In this document: in pieces, positions 29,404-40,231 of the stretch
Position numbering within the stretch: the first letter of the stretch is position 1
How the letters are laid out: every line of letters starts with the position of its first letter
Assembly (NCBI RefSeq): GCF_900187045.1
Contig: NZ_LT906453.1
Coordinates: 1,984,001 to 2,048,000, forward strand
From: Dermatophilus congolensis
Lineage (GTDB): Bacteria; Actinomycetota; Actinomycetes; Actinomycetales; Dermatophilaceae
Direction of reading: 5' to 3'
Length of the DNA stretch: 64,000 bases
Notes under the pieces: model-generated
What the model was told of the DNA's origin: nothing
Seen by the model: only the letters and a program-made list of their open reading frames with translations
The model's database searches: none
Translations under genes and position numbers: made by a program

Positions 29404-30347
29404 TCATCGAACTACCCGACACCTCCATCCCCGCCGTCGCTAAACGCATCATCTCCGTACGCGAAAACAACGGCGCCATGGCGTTAGGGCGGGTCATGAC
29501 CCTCGTGGTCATCACCGAAGAAGAAACACTCGAACCCGTACTCCACGAAGCCCAAAACGCCACCCGCCAACACCCCAGCCGCATCATCGTGGTGGTTTCA
29601 GGAAACCCAAACAGCACAAACAAAGTCGATGCCCAAGTGCGCATCGGCGGAGACGCCGGAGCAAGCGAAATCGTTGTTCTGAAGCTTTGCGGCGAACTCA
29701 CCCGACACGGCTCAGCCGTCGTGCTTCCCCTCCTGCTAGCCGACTCCCCCATCGTGGCCTGGTGGCCCCGCACCGCACCCCACAACGTCGCTGCCGACCC
29801 GATCGGTGTCCTGGCGCAACGGCGCATCACCGACGCTCAAGCACAAAAAGAATCCATCAGCTCCATGCATCGCCGCGCCGAGCACTACCAGCCCGGCGAC
29901 ACTGACCTTGCCTGGACCCGCACCACCAGGTGGCGCGGAGTACTCGCCTCCCTGCTGGAACAGCCACCACACGAAAACGTCACAGCAGCAACAGTCACCG
30001 GAAACCCCGACTCAGCCTCTGCGCACCTGCTCGCCGCGTGGCTCCAAATACGACTCCAAGTACCCGTGCAGCTACTGACCACCACGGATCAAGAAGGAAT
30101 CTACGGAGTAACCCTCGAACGCCCCTCCGGAACCACCCAACTCATCCGCCCCGACGGCATCACCGGATACATCACCCACCCCGGTGAACCCGAACGCTGC
30201 ATCTCCCTACCGCGGCGCAACGATGACGAAAGCCTCGCCGACGAACTCTCCCGACTCGACGCCGACGAACCCTACGCCGAAGCACTCCGACTCGGCCTAC
30301 CCGAAGTCACTATCACCCCACGGCAACACACCAACCCCCCGGCCTAA
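29400..30347 (+). CDS. opcA: Glucose-6-phosphate dehydrogenase assembly/activator protein OpcA
   Basis: 315 aa, actinobacteria-specific. Typical conserved block LPLLLADSPIVAWWPRTAP is present. OpcA binds and activates Zwf. ATG 29400 overlaps the zwf stop (ATGA). It is the last gene of the unit: the usual next gene, pgl (6-phosphogluconolactonase), is absent and a terminator follows at once. Confidence 0.93.
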   Translation: MIIELPDTSIPAVAKRIISVRENNGAMALGRVMTLVVITEEETLEPVLHEAQNATRQHPSRIIVVVSGNPNSTNKVDAQVRIGGDAGASEIVVLKLCGELTRHGSAVVLPLLLADSPIVAWWPRTAPHNVAADPIGVLAQRRITDAQAQKESISSMHRRAEHYQPGDTDLAWTRTTRWRGVLASLLEQPPHENVTAATVTGNPDSASAHLLAAWLQIRLQVPVQLLTTTDQEGIYGVTLERPSGTTQLIRPDGITGYITHPGEPERCISLPRRNDDESLADELSRLDADEPYAEALRLGLPEVTITPRQHTNPPA

Positions 30348-30355
30348 CAGCAGCA

Positions 30356-30402
30356 AAATAGGGGTGAGGCCCAACCTTCAAGGGAGGGCCCCACCCCTAT
30401 TT
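30356..30402. terminator. Terminator between convergent opcA and secG
   Basis: AAATAGGGGTG pairs with CACCCCTATTT, extended past one A-C mismatch by GGCCC/GGGCC; loop about 11 bases. T-rich arm ends suit both directions. Confidence 0.8.
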
Positions 30403-30424
30403 GTTACAGCTGGGCGGAAAACAC

Positions 30425-30670
30425 CTAACCGGCGAAACGTGTAATAAGCCCAAGCCCAACGATCGATGCCAGCCACACCAACGCAATAAGAATCGTGTAG
30501 CGGTTGAGGTTACGTTCGGCCACCGACGAGCCACCCACAGTTGCGTGCATGGCACCACCGAACATCTCGGAGACGCCGCCACCCTGCCCCTTGTGCATGA
30601 GGATCAGAACGGTGAGGAACAAACTCGTGATGACCAGCACAACCTTGAGAACGATCGAGAGAATGTCCAT
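30425..30670 (-). CDS. secG: SecG preprotein translocase subunit
   Basis: 81 aa with two membrane helices flanking the conserved cytosolic loop LMHKGQGGGVSEMFGG. Part of the SecYEG channel. ATG 30670 has AGGAGT six bases upstream; an open extension upstream is not conserved. Located beside tpiA as in most actinobacteria. Confidence 0.93.
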   Translation of the reverse strand: MDILSIVLKVVLVITSLFLTVLILMHKGQGGGVSEMFGGAMHATVGGSSVAERNLNRYTILIALVWLASIVGLGLITRFAG

Positions 30671-30826
30671 GCGGTACTCCTGACCTGCCAAGCTTGACGG
30701 TACAGCGGGCACGGCGGTGCCCAATCCACTCATGAGTGTAGGCGATCACGTCGCTGCAGACGCAGCACAACCTACGCCTGCAGCGACGTGGCCGCTCAGA
30801 AACACTTCACCTCAAACAGTTCAGAC

Positions 30827-31615
30827 TCAGTTTCCAGCCTGCTGGTAGGTGCAAATCGGTGTGAAGTCCTCTGCCTTCAACGAAGCGCCACCAACAAGCG
30901 CGCCATCAACATCAGGCTGAGCCATGATCTCCACGACGTTACCGGCCTTAACCGAACCGCCGTACAAAACACGCACGGCTTCAGCGGTCTGCTGGTCGTA
31001 CAGCTCCGCGAGCTTGCCGCGGATCGCTGCGCACACCTCCTGCGCATCAGCCGGTGTCGCAACCTCGCCAGTGCCAATAGCCCAAATGGGTTCGTAAGCA
31101 ATAACGATGCTCTTAACCTGCTCCACCGGAATACCGGCCAGGTCCGCTTCAATCTGGCCCAGAACATGCTCGACCTGACGGTTCTCTTTACGAACCTCAA
31201 GGGCCTCACCACAGCACAAAATAGGCGTAAGGCCGTGACGGTAGGCCGCCTTGACCTTACGGTTCAGCAGCTCGTCACTCTCGTGGTGGTATTCGCGACG
31301 CTCGCTGTGCCCAACCAGAACGTACGTGCATCCCAGCGCCTTGAGCATGTCACCTGAGATTTCACCGGTGTAGGCGCCACCATCGTGCTCAGAGATGTCC
31401 TGCGCGCCATAAGCGAGCTTCATGTTGTCGCCCTCAACGAGGGTCTGGACTGTGCGGATATCGGTGAAAGGCGGCACAACTGCGACCTCTACCGCCTCAA
31501 AGTCGTGCTTGGCGTCCTTCAACGCCCAGTCAAGTTTCTGCACCAAGTGGGCGCCCTGCTGGTGGTCCAGGTTCATCTTCCAGTTGCCCGCCATCAGGGG
31601 CGTACGGTTGCTCAT
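30827..31615 (-). CDS. tpiA: Triosephosphate isomerase
   Basis: 262 aa TIM barrel interconverting DHAP and glyceraldehyde 3-phosphate. Lys in [10 protein letters not shown], catalytic His in [10 protein letters not shown], catalytic Glu in [11 protein letters not shown], and the phosphate loop [10 protein letters not shown] are present. ATG 31615 is preceded by GAGGAGAG. Confidence 0.96.
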   Translation of the reverse strand: MSNRTPLMAGNWKMNLDHQQGAHLVQKLDWALKDAKHDFEAVEVAVVPPFTDIRTVQTLVEGDNMKLAYGAQDISEHDGGAYTGEISGDMLKALGCTYVLVGHSERREYHHESDELLNRKVKAAYRHGLTPILCCGEALEVRKENRQVEHVLGQIEADLAGIPVEQVKSIVIAYEPIWAIGTGEVATPADAQEVCAAIRGKLAELYDQQTAEAVRVLYGGSVKAGNVVEIMAQPDVDGALVGGASLKAEDFTPICTYQQAGN

Positions 31616-31684
31616 CTCTCTCCTCGAACACGACTCTGTTACAACGAAAAAAAGGGGGGTACTGCTGCCCAGGAAACCGGGCGT

Positions 31685-31723
31685 CTTTTTGTGGTGGCCG
31701 CCAAGCGGGGCCACCACAAAAAG
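31685..31723 (-). terminator. Hairpin between pgk and tpiA
   Basis: Perfect 15-bp stem CTTTTTGTGGTGGCC (31685-31699) with 31709-31723, nine-base loop. On the transcribed strand no T-run follows, so it may be an attenuator or RNA-processing/stability element within the gap-pgk-tpiA unit rather than a full stop. Confidence 0.5.
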
Positions 31724-31733
31724 AGAGAACTAC

Positions 31734-32942
31734 TTACTTAGAAAGAATCTCGATACCAGGCAGCGCCTTACCTTCGAGGTACTCGAGGCTGGCGCCACCA
31801 CCGGTAGAGATGTGCCCGAAGTCGTTGTCAGAGAAGCCCAGGCTCCGCACAGCAGCAGCCGAGTCACCGCCACCGACAACCGTCAACGCGCCACTCTTGG
31901 TCGTCTCAACAAGCGCAGCCGCAACGGCTTTAGTGCCGCCAGCGAACGATCCCATCTCGAAGGCACCCATCGGACCATTCCAGAAAATGGTTTTGCAGTC
32001 CTCGAGCTTGGAAGCAAACAACTTCTCCGTCTCAGGACCAATGTCAAGACCCATCTGATCAGCAGGGATCTCCTCAGAGGAAACCACCGAAATCGGACCG
32101 TCCTCACCGAACTCCGGAGCGATCCGCGTGTCCACCGGCAACACCAGCTCGACACCGTTGGCCTCGGCAGCCTCAATGAAGCCCTTGCACGCCTCGATCT
32201 TCTCCGGGTCGAGCAGGCTCTTGCCCACCTCGAAACCACGGGCAGCCTGGAACGTGTACGCCATACCGCCACCGATGATTAGACGGTCGGCGGTCTTCAT
32301 CAGGTTCTCGATAACAGCCAGCTTGTCGGCAACCTTCGCGCCCCCCAACACCACCGCGTACGGACGCGCAGGCTCCTCGGTCAAACGCTTAAGCACCTCA
32401 ACCTCAGAACGCACCAACCCACCGGCGTAAGCAGGAAGTCGCGTCGCAATGTCATACACCGAGGCCTGCTTACGGTGCACCACACCGAAGCCATCAGAAA
32501 CATATGCGTCAGCCAACGCGGCAAGCTTGTCGGCGAACGCTCCTCGCTCAGCCTCGTCCTTGCTTGTCTCACCAGCGTTGAAACGCAGGTTCTCCAACAG
32601 TGCGACCTGGCCATCCTGCAATCCAGCAACAACGCTGGCAGCAGACTCACCCACCGTGTCCTCAGCGAACGCGACATCCAAACCAAGCAGCTCACTCAAA
32701 CGCCCCACTACTGGCTTAAGCGAGTACTTTTCCTCCGGCGTGCCCTTCGGACGCCCCAAGTGAGCCACCACGATGACCCGCGCGCCCGCATCAGCCAGCG
32801 CCTTAATCGTGGGGATCGAGGCCCGCACACGACCGTCATCGGTGATGTTGCGGGATTCATCCAGCGGCACGTTCAAGTCGCTACGAACCAGCACGCGCTT
32901 ACCGCTCACACCCGAGTTAATGAGCTCCTCGGTGGTCTTCAT
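31734..32942 (-). CDS. pgk: Phosphoglycerate kinase
   Basis: 402 aa. N-terminal [12 protein letters not shown], substrate loop [18 protein letters not shown] and the nucleotide site ([15 protein letters not shown], then [11 protein letters not shown]) are intact. ATG 32942 is preferred to the ATG two codons upstream because AAGGAG then has nine-base spacing. Makes ATP and 3-phosphoglycerate in the cytosol. Confidence 0.95.
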   Translation of the reverse strand: MKTTEELINSGVSGKRVLVRSDLNVPLDESRNITDDGRVRASIPTIKALADAGARVIVVAHLGRPKGTPEEKYSLKPVVGRLSELLGLDVAFAEDTVGESAASVVAGLQDGQVALLENLRFNAGETSKDEAERGAFADKLAALADAYVSDGFGVVHRKQASVYDIATRLPAYAGGLVRSEVEVLKRLTEEPARPYAVVLGGAKVADKLAVIENLMKTADRLIIGGGMAYTFQAARGFEVGKSLLDPEKIEACKGFIEAAEANGVELVLPVDTRIAPEFGEDGPISVVSSEEIPADQMGLDIGPETEKLFASKLEDCKTIFWNGPMGAFEMGSFAGGTKAVAAALVETTKSGALTVVGGGDSAAAVRSLGFSDNDFGHISTGGGASLEYLEGKALPGIEILSK

Positions 32943-33171
32943 ACGCATTCACTCCTTCAGAGCCCGACCACATGGACAACACCACGAGCCAGGCGATGCA
33001 AAGTTCAGGTAGATCGAGCCCGCATCCACACCGGAACGAGCCCAGACAACAACGCGTGCGCCGGGCGACCGGGATTCCGGCCACCCGGCGCACGCGCGAA
33101 GTCAATGCGAAGCGACGGAGACGATGACGTGATCAGCCACTCCGTGCCACGCCACATCGATGAGATCGACG

Positions 33172-34221
<1,050 letters not shown>

Positions 34222-34249
34222 TCATCAGCGTGGACCCGAAACGGGCGAC

Positions 34250-34420
34250 CACTGTGAGAAAGCCTTCCGGCGTACCCCTCACAGTGTTCAACGCGTATAT
34301 CTCCCCACTGTTCCTTATAGAGCAGTGAGATTCACCGAAATATGCGTAGAGCAAGCCATATGGCCCGTCGCACGCACACTCGATGGGAGATTCCGTTCGA
34401 GTCGCACACCTGCGTGCGAC
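34250..34420 (-). promoter_or_regulatory. Structured leader region of gap
   Basis: In the 364-base gap between whiA and gap are two inverted repeats. One is CACTGTGAG/CTCACAGTG (34250-34258, 34278-34286). The other is nested: outer arms GTCGCACGCA/TGCGTGCGAC (34367-34376, 34411-34420) and inner ACTCGA/TCGAGT (34378-34383, 34397-34402). They could fold in the gap 5' leader or bind a dimeric regulator. I do not recognise a known RNA family. A small hairpin AGAGAC-TTTC-GTCTCT (34472-34487) lies just after whiA. Confidence 0.45.
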
Positions 34421-34540
34421 ACTCCGAGCCTATGCCATGAGCACGCCGCCCAAAATCCTTACCTACGAGATAGAGACTTTCGTCTCTCTCCTTTTCGCAA
34501 CAATTTGCGTCTGAGCTGCAAAATCAGATGAGATTCCCGA

Positions 34541-35521
34541 TCAGGAATCAACTGTCTCCTCATTCAAAGCAGACTCGGTATTCGGTATCCCCAACGACGC
34601 GGCCCTCTTATCCGCCATCGCCAACAATCGCCGAATACGGCCAGCGACAGCATCTTTGGTCATCGGAGGCTGAGCCAAACCACCCAGTTCCTCCAAACTC
34701 GCCTGCTTATGCGCCAACCGCAGCTCCCCAGCAGCCTTCAGATGATCCGGGACGTCATCACCCAAAATTTCCAACGCACGACGCACCCGCGCCCCCGCAG
34801 CCACCGCCGCCCGTGCAGATCTGCGCAAATTCGCGTCATCAAAATTAGCCAACCGGTTCGCTGTAGCCCGAACCTCCCGACGCACCCGACGCTCTTCCCA
34901 CGCCAAGACAGCATCATGAGCACCCATCCGCGTCAGCATCGCCCCAATAGCGTCACCATCACGAATCACCACCCGATCCACACCACGCACCTCACGAGCC
35001 TTAACCGCGATACCCAGCCGGCGGGCCGCACCCACCATCGCCAACGCAACCTCTGGCCCCGGACTGGTGATCTCCAGCGAACTCGACCGCCCCGGCTCCG
35101 TCAACGACCCATGCGCCAAAAACGCGCCACGCCAAGCAGCTTCCGCATCACACGTCGACCCATTCACCACCCGCGGCGGCAATCCCCGCACCGGGCGGCC
35201 CCGCATATCAATCAACCCTGTCTGCCGCGCAACCGCCGCGCCACCTTCATGCACCTGCACCACATACCGCGTAGAACGATGCAAACCACCGGCAGCAACC
35301 ACCATGAATCGCGACTGCACCCCATACAACTCACCCAACACCGCATGCAGCCGCCGGGCACTAGCTGCCGTATCCACCTCAGCCTCAATCACCACCTGAC
35401 CCGAGACGAGATGTAACCCCCCTGTGAACCTCAACAAAGCACTCACCTCTGCCTTTCGGCAGCACGGCTTAGTCACGCTCAGCCGACTCAACTCGTCTTT
35501 CACCTTCGCGGTCATCGCCAT
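34541..35521 (-). CDS. whiA: WhiA DNA-binding regulator
   Basis: 326 aa, standard length. N-terminal LAGLIDADG-like domain ([20 protein letters not shown]; then [20 protein letters not shown]) and C-terminal HTH ([19 protein letters not shown]). In sporulating actinobacteria it controls division and differentiation genes; in others it affects division. ATG 35521 gives the conserved start ([13 protein letters not shown]). Followed upstream in the unit by yvcK and rapZ, the conserved cluster. Confidence 0.95.
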   Translation of the reverse strand: MAMTAKVKDELSRLSVTKPCCRKAEVSALLRFTGGLHLVSGQVVIEAEVDTAASARRLHAVLGELYGVQSRFMVVAAGGLHRSTRYVVQVHEGGAAVARQTGLIDMRGRPVRGLPPRVVNGSTCDAEAAWRGAFLAHGSLTEPGRSSSLEITSPGPEVALAMVGAARRLGIAVKAREVRGVDRVVIRDGDAIGAMLTRMGAHDAVLAWEERRVRREVRATANRLANFDDANLRRSARAAVAAGARVRRALEILGDDVPDHLKAAGELRLAHKQASLEELGGLAQPPMTKDAVAGRIRRLLAMADKRAASLGIPNTESALNEETVDS

Positions 35522-35605
35522 GTCGACAATCCTGCCACCCGGGTCAAGCACCCCTTAGAGCGCGCAGAAGCACCCCAAACACGCAAGACCCCAACGAAAC
35601 CCAAC

Positions 35606-36550
35606 TCAGGCAAACAAATCCCGATACGCCGCAGCCAACCGCAACGTGTCATGCACCTCAGCAGACTCATTGGAGGCCAACCGCGTCAACACCACCGTGG
35701 CGCCAAGCTCAGCAGCCGCGTCCCGCAACGCTTCCTCATCATCAACCGCAGCCGGATCCGCCAACACCGCATCCACCCGGAACCCCGGCGCATAGGCCGC
35801 CAGCGACTCAATATGCCGCGCAGCCGTATACCCACTCGTCTCATCCGTGCCCGGCGACAAATTCAACGTCAACACACGTTTAGCCGAGGTTTGACACAGC
35901 GCAGCCCGCAACTGCGGCACCAACATGTGCGGCATCACCGACGTAAACCACGAACCAGGCCCAAGAATCACCCAATCTGCCTGATCAATCGCATCCAACG
36001 CCTCCGGGCACGCCGGAGGATCCGCCGGATCAAGACGCACCGACGCCACCTGGCCATTCGTCTTCGCCACAGACACCTGACCCCGCAGCAACACCGACGC
36101 CTGCGGATCTTCAGGCACCAAATCAGTCACATCAGCCTCAATCACCAACGGCACCCCAGCCATTGGCAAAACCCGCCCACGGGCATCCACCAGACGCACC
36201 AACGCATCCAACCCCGCAACCGGGTCATCCAACAGATCCCACAACGTCAGAATCAGCAAATTCCCCGCCGCGTGGCCCTCTAACGGACCACCAGCCCCAT
36301 AACGGTGCTGCAACACTTGACGCCACCGACGCCCCTCCGCGGTGTCATCACACAACGCTGCCACCGCCATCCGCAGATCACCAGGCGGCAACACTTCATA
36401 CTCACGCCGCAATCGACCGCTGGAGCCGCCATCATCAGCAACCGTCACCACTGCCGTGATCTCATCAGTCACATGGCGCAATGCCCCCAACGATGCAGCC
36501 AAACCATGACCACCCCCCAACGCCACAACGCGTGGATCCCCAATGCTCAC
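35606..36550 (-). CDS. yvcK: YvcK/CofD-like gluconeogenesis factor
   Basis: 314 aa. N-terminal VVALGGGHGLAASLGALR and VADDGGSSGRLRREY bind the nucleotide-sugar-like ligand; GPGSWFTSVMPHMLVP is the other family motif. YvcK proteins are needed for growth on gluconeogenic carbon and for cell-wall synthesis. GTG 36550 overlaps the rapZ stop (GTGA). Confidence 0.93.
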   Translation of the reverse strand: MSIGDPRVVALGGGHGLAASLGALRHVTDEITAVVTVADDGGSSGRLRREYEVLPPGDLRMAVAALCDDTAEGRRWRQVLQHRYGAGGPLEGHAAGNLLILTLWDLLDDPVAGLDALVRLVDARGRVLPMAGVPLVIEADVTDLVPEDPQASVLLRGQVSVAKTNGQVASVRLDPADPPACPEALDAIDQADWVILGPGSWFTSVMPHMLVPQLRAALCQTSAKRVLTLNLSPGTDETSGYTAARHIESLAAYAPGFRVDAVLADPAAVDDEEALRDAAAELGATVVLTRLASNESAEVHDTLRLAAAYRDLFA

Positions 36551-37509
36551 TCGCGCCCCAGATCGCGATGGAACGTCATCACAGACACCTCCGCAGTCCC
36601 GATACGGTCACTCAACGCCTGAGCCACCGCCACTGAACGGTGCTTACCGCCCGTACAGCCAATGGCGACAGTGACATACCGGCGCCCTTCAGACAAATAC
36701 CCCTCAATCATGACCTGCAACACGCTGTCCAACCGCTCTAAGAACTCCACCGCCCCCGGACGAGACAGCACATATTCCGACACCGGCGCATCAAGCCCAT
36801 TGAACGGACGCAACTCCGGAATCCAGAACGGATTGGGCAAAAACCGCATATCAAATACCACGTCCGCATCCAACGGAACCCCGTACTTGAACCCAAAAGA
36901 CACCACTGCCATACGCAGCCGCACCTGTGTAGCCGCGGCAACCATTGAGCGCACCTTGGCCGACAACTGATGCACATTCAAACCAGAGGTATCCACCACT
37001 AGATCTGATACCGACCGCAAATCCGCCAGTCGAGCCCGCTCCGCCTGGATACCGTCAAGCAGCCGCCCCTCCCCCTGCAATGGGTGTGGACGACGCACAC
37101 TCTCAAAACGCCTCACCAACGACTCATCATCAGCGTCAAAGAAAATGATCCGGGGGTTGATGCCTGCCTCGCGCAGCCGCATCAGTGCCGAGAACAACGC
37201 ATCAAAAAACTCCATCGACCGCACGTCGGCAACAACTGCGAGCCGGCGCACCGTGCTCGATGGGCGAGCCATAAGACGCCCCAGCTCAGAAAGCATCTCC
37301 GGTGGGAGGTTATCCACCACGTACCAGCCGAGATCTTCCATGCTCCGGGCCGCGGTACTACGGCCAGCTCCGCTCATACCGGTCAAAATGACAAACGGCA
37401 TGCCCTCATCGATGGTGTTCTCTCCCGGTGGGCGTCCCTCCCCCATAAATGTTGGTTCAGAACTCATGATCTCCCCCATTCTTGACGCACTGCCATTTTC
37501 CCTCGACAC
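36547..37509 (-). CDS. rapZ: RapZ/YvcJ-type P-loop nucleotide-binding protein
   Basis: 320 aa. Walker A LTGMSGAGRSTAARSMED (Arg in place of the usual Lys, common in this family), WYVVDNLPPEML, FDADDESLVRRF and the C-terminal VAIGCTGGKHRSVAVAQ are diagnostic. In E. coli RapZ controls GlmS through small RNAs; in Gram-positives the role is less clear. The start is uncertain: GTG 37509 has a G-rich ribosome site; ATG 37467 is an option. Confidence 0.92.
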   Translation of the reverse strand: MSRENGSASRMGEIMSSEPTFMGEGRPPGENTIDEGMPFVILTGMSGAGRSTAARSMEDLGWYVVDNLPPEMLSELGRLMARPSSTVRRLAVVADVRSMEFFDALFSALMRLREAGINPRIIFFDADDESLVRRFESVRRPHPLQGEGRLLDGIQAERARLADLRSVSDLVVDTSGLNVHQLSAKVRSMVAAATQVRLRMAVVSFGFKYGVPLDADVVFDMRFLPNPFWIPELRPFNGLDAPVSEYVLSRPGAVEFLERLDSVLQVMIEGYLSEGRRYVTVAIGCTGGKHRSVAVAQALSDRIGTAEVSVMTFHRDLGRE

Positions 37510-37547
37510 CGCCGTATGCCCCCCTCACTCATGAATCGGCAGCATCA

Positions 37548-37569
37548 GCATCATTTCCAGCAATGATGC
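37548..37569 (-). terminator. Weak hairpin between uvrC and rapZ
   Basis: GCATCATT-TCCAGC-AATGATGC, eight-bp stem without T-run, in the 121-base gap. Terminator role doubtful. Confidence 0.3.
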
Positions 37570-37630
37570 ACTCCCCCTTCAACCTTGACACACACCACTG
37601 CTCGCGGTGAGGACTGTTCTGGGGTCTACT

Positions 37631-39736
37631 TCAGGAAACTTCGCCGGTCACGATATTGATGCTGGGATCCGGTGTGTTCGCTGCAAGCGCGGCGACGATC
37701 ACCTCTGCCAGCTTGGGTCCAATTCCTTTCACCGCTGTCAGCTCTTCAGGGGTTGCTTCACGTATGCGTTTCACCGAACCGAAATGCGACAGAAGCGCCT
37801 TACGCTTACTTTCCCCCAAGCCGGGGATGCCGTCCAGGGCGCTACGCGTCATCGCTGTGCTGCGCCGTTGCCGATGGAAGGTGATTGCGAATCGGTGCGC
37901 TTCATCACGCAAGCGCTGCAGCAGAAACAGCCCTTCGCTCGTGCGCGGCAACACGATCGGGAATTCATCATCGGGTAGCCAGATCTCTTCCAGTCGTTTC
38001 GCTAGGCCGACAACGACCACATCATCAACGCCGATTTCATCAAGGGTTTCTTGCGCGGCCCGCACCTGAGGAAGTCCCCCATCGACCACTACAAGCTGAG
38101 GACTGTAGGCGAACTTTGTTGGGGCCGAGGCGCAAGCAGCTGCCCCAGCTCCTGCTATCGGCCTACCGCACCGGTCAAGTGTGAGGTCATCTTGTGCGTC
38201 AAGGTTCACGGCGTCTGCCGCCGAAGCGGTAGGTGTCAATGCTTGTTCGTCGATAGATGGGGATCGTGCGGCACGTTCCCGCTCGCGGCGGGTGAAACGC
38301 CGTTGCAGAACCTCTCGCATCGCAGCGGTGTCATCGTTACCCGCTTCAGGGTCCACCCCCGCCACGGGAGTGGGTCCAGAAGCGTTGGAATCCACAGGGG
38401 CTGGGTTTCGTCCTGTGCCACGAATAACGAATCGTCGGTATTCCGACTTGCGTGGAAGACCGTCTTCAAAAACGACCATCGAGCCCACCACGTTCGTCCC
38501 TTGGATGTGGGAGATGTCGTAGCACTCGATGCGCAGCGGAGCTTCGTCCAGACCGATGGCATCCTGCAGTTCCTGTAATGCACGACTGCGGTTAGTGAGG
38601 TCACCTGCGCGGGTGAGTTTGTGCCGGGCTAAGGCCTGCTCGGCGTTGCGCGTCACCGTGTCCAGGAGAGCTTTTTTATCGCCACGTTGGGGGATACGCA
38701 AAGCCACGTTGGCGCCGCGCTGCTCCCCCATCCAGGCGCGGAGTACTTCATCGTCAGCAGGAAGTGCGGGGACCAATACTTCGTGGGGGATTACTTCTCC
38801 AGCTTCACCGCCGTAGATGCGTTGGAGTAGGTGCTCCACGATCCGGCCATCGTCTTCGTCTTGCCGTTCGGCAACCCAGCCGCGTTGCCCTTTGATTCGA
38901 CCACCTCGAACATGGAACACCTGGACTGACACTTCTAGGTCATCGCCTGCTAGGCCGAATACGTCAGCATCTGTCGCGTCCCCCAACACCACAGCGGTTT
39001 TCGCTAGTGCTGTTTTGAGTGCGGCGACATGGTCTCGCAGGCGGGCTGCCTGTTCGAAGTCAAGATCGGCGGCCGCGGCACGCATTTTTTTCTCTAGCCG
39101 GGTGACGAACTTGTCCGAGTTTCCTTCGAGGAAGTCACACAGGTCTTCGGCCAGCTGACGATGTGACTCTTCGTTGACTCGCCCAACGCACGGGGCTGCG
39201 CATTTGTCGATGTACCCGAATAGGCATGGCCGCCCTGATGCTTCGGCCCGGCGAAAAACCCCCGCGCTGCAGGTACGCACTGGAAACACACGTAGGAGGA
39301 GATCGAGGGTTTCTCGGATCGCCCAGGCGTGGGTGTACGGACCGAAGTAGCGGTTGCCTTTTTTCTTGTTCCCGCGCATGACCAGGGCGCGCGGGAACTT
39401 CTCAGCCATCGTGACCGCGAGATAGGGGTAAGACTTGTCGTCGCGGTATTTGACGTTGAATCGTGGATCGAACTCTTTGATCCACGAGTATTCAAGCTGG
39501 AGCGCCTCGACCTCATTGGATACCACCGTCCACTCGACACGGCTGGCTGTTGTCACCATCGTGCGAGTGCGCGGGTGCAGCTGTGTCAGGTCTTGGAAGT
39601 AACTCGACAGGCGAGGCCGCAGCGATTTTGCTTTGCCGACATAAATGACCCTGCCCTCGGGGTCACGAAACCGGTAAACGCCCGGATCTGTAGGGATTTC
39701 ACCAGGGCGGGGCCGGTAGTGGGATGGGTCACTCAC
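37631..39736 (-). CDS. uvrC: UvrC excinuclease subunit
   Basis: 701 aa. GIY-YIG domain at the N-terminus (DPGVYRFRD, then [18 protein letters not shown]), UvrB-binding UVR motif near residue 210, Cys cluster, RNase H-like 5' incision nuclease and C-terminal HhH pair ([31 protein letters not shown]). The RNase H-like part holds a variable, low-complexity insert of about 90 residues (bases 38120-38410). GTG 39736 overlaps the preceding stop (GTGA). Makes both cuts around bulky lesions. Confidence 0.95.
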   Translation of the reverse strand: MSDPSHYRPRPGEIPTDPGVYRFRDPEGRVIYVGKAKSLRPRLSSYFQDLTQLHPRTRTMVTTASRVEWTVVSNEVEALQLEYSWIKEFDPRFNVKYRDDKSYPYLAVTMAEKFPRALVMRGNKKKGNRYFGPYTHAWAIRETLDLLLRVFPVRTCSAGVFRRAEASGRPCLFGYIDKCAAPCVGRVNEESHRQLAEDLCDFLEGNSDKFVTRLEKKMRAAAADLDFEQAARLRDHVAALKTALAKTAVVLGDATDADVFGLAGDDLEVSVQVFHVRGGRIKGQRGWVAERQDEDDGRIVEHLLQRIYGGEAGEVIPHEVLVPALPADDEVLRAWMGEQRGANVALRIPQRGDKKALLDTVTRNAEQALARHKLTRAGDLTNRSRALQELQDAIGLDEAPLRIECYDISHIQGTNVVGSMVVFEDGLPRKSEYRRFVIRGTGRNPAPVDSNASGPTPVAGVDPEAGNDDTAAMREVLQRRFTRRERERAARSPSIDEQALTPTASAADAVNLDAQDDLTLDRCGRPIAGAGAAACASAPTKFAYSPQLVVVDGGLPQVRAAQETLDEIGVDDVVVVGLAKRLEEIWLPDDEFPIVLPRTSEGLFLLQRLRDEAHRFAITFHRQRRSTAMTRSALDGIPGLGESKRKALLSHFGSVKRIREATPEELTAVKGIGPKLAEVIVAALAANTPDPSINIVTGEVS

Positions 39737-40173
39737 GCGACCGGTACGTCGAATTTCTGCAGTGCTGCAGGCGCGGGGCCAGCGACTGGCTGTCCGGTAG
39801 CCGGGTCGTATTGCGCACCGTGCTTGGGGCAGACCAGTTTTCCGTCATCGGACATTTGGTCAATGATGCCCCCGTCATGGGTGCAGACGCTCGAGAACAC
39901 CATGTAGCTGCCCTTTTTGGGTTGAGTTACCACAAGAGCGGGATCTTCGATGAAGGCTGCCCCACCAACGGGCACTTTTCCTTCAGAAACAGCTTTTTTA
40001 ACGGCAGCGATCACTGCGGCTTGGTCTACTTTCGGTGCGGCAGGTTGGCTGGCACCACACGCGGCGAGAATGGTGATTGTTGCGGCGGAAACACCCAGGC
40101 CAGTGATGCCGCGCAAGACGGTACGGCGGTCCATGTCGCGGTTTTCTGCCGATTGGCGTTGTTCGAGGGTCAT
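39733..40173 (-). CDS. Tat-exported Rieske [2Fe-2S] lipoprotein
   Basis: 146 aa. Residues 15-38 form a twin-arginine signal ([16 protein letters not shown]) ending in a lipobox ILAAC (Cys39), so it is likely anchored on the outer face of the membrane. The C-terminal domain has the Rieske ligands SSVCTHDGG and [11 protein letters not shown]. Similar small Rieske lipoproteins lie between uvrC and uvrA in many actinobacteria; the redox partner is not known. ATG 40173 follows GGAAGGA. Confidence 0.92.
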   Translation of the reverse strand: MTLEQRQSAENRDMDRRTVLRGITGLGVSAATITILAACGASQPAAPKVDQAAVIAAVKKAVSEGKVPVGGAAFIEDPALVVTQPKKGSYMVFSSVCTHDGGIIDQMSDDGKLVCPKHGAQYDPATGQPVAGPAPAALQKFDVPVA

Positions 40174-40231
40174 GTCGGTTCCTTCCTGCTGGTGGCGACG
40201 TGGGGTGCACACGTCTGGACACATTCTCGCG

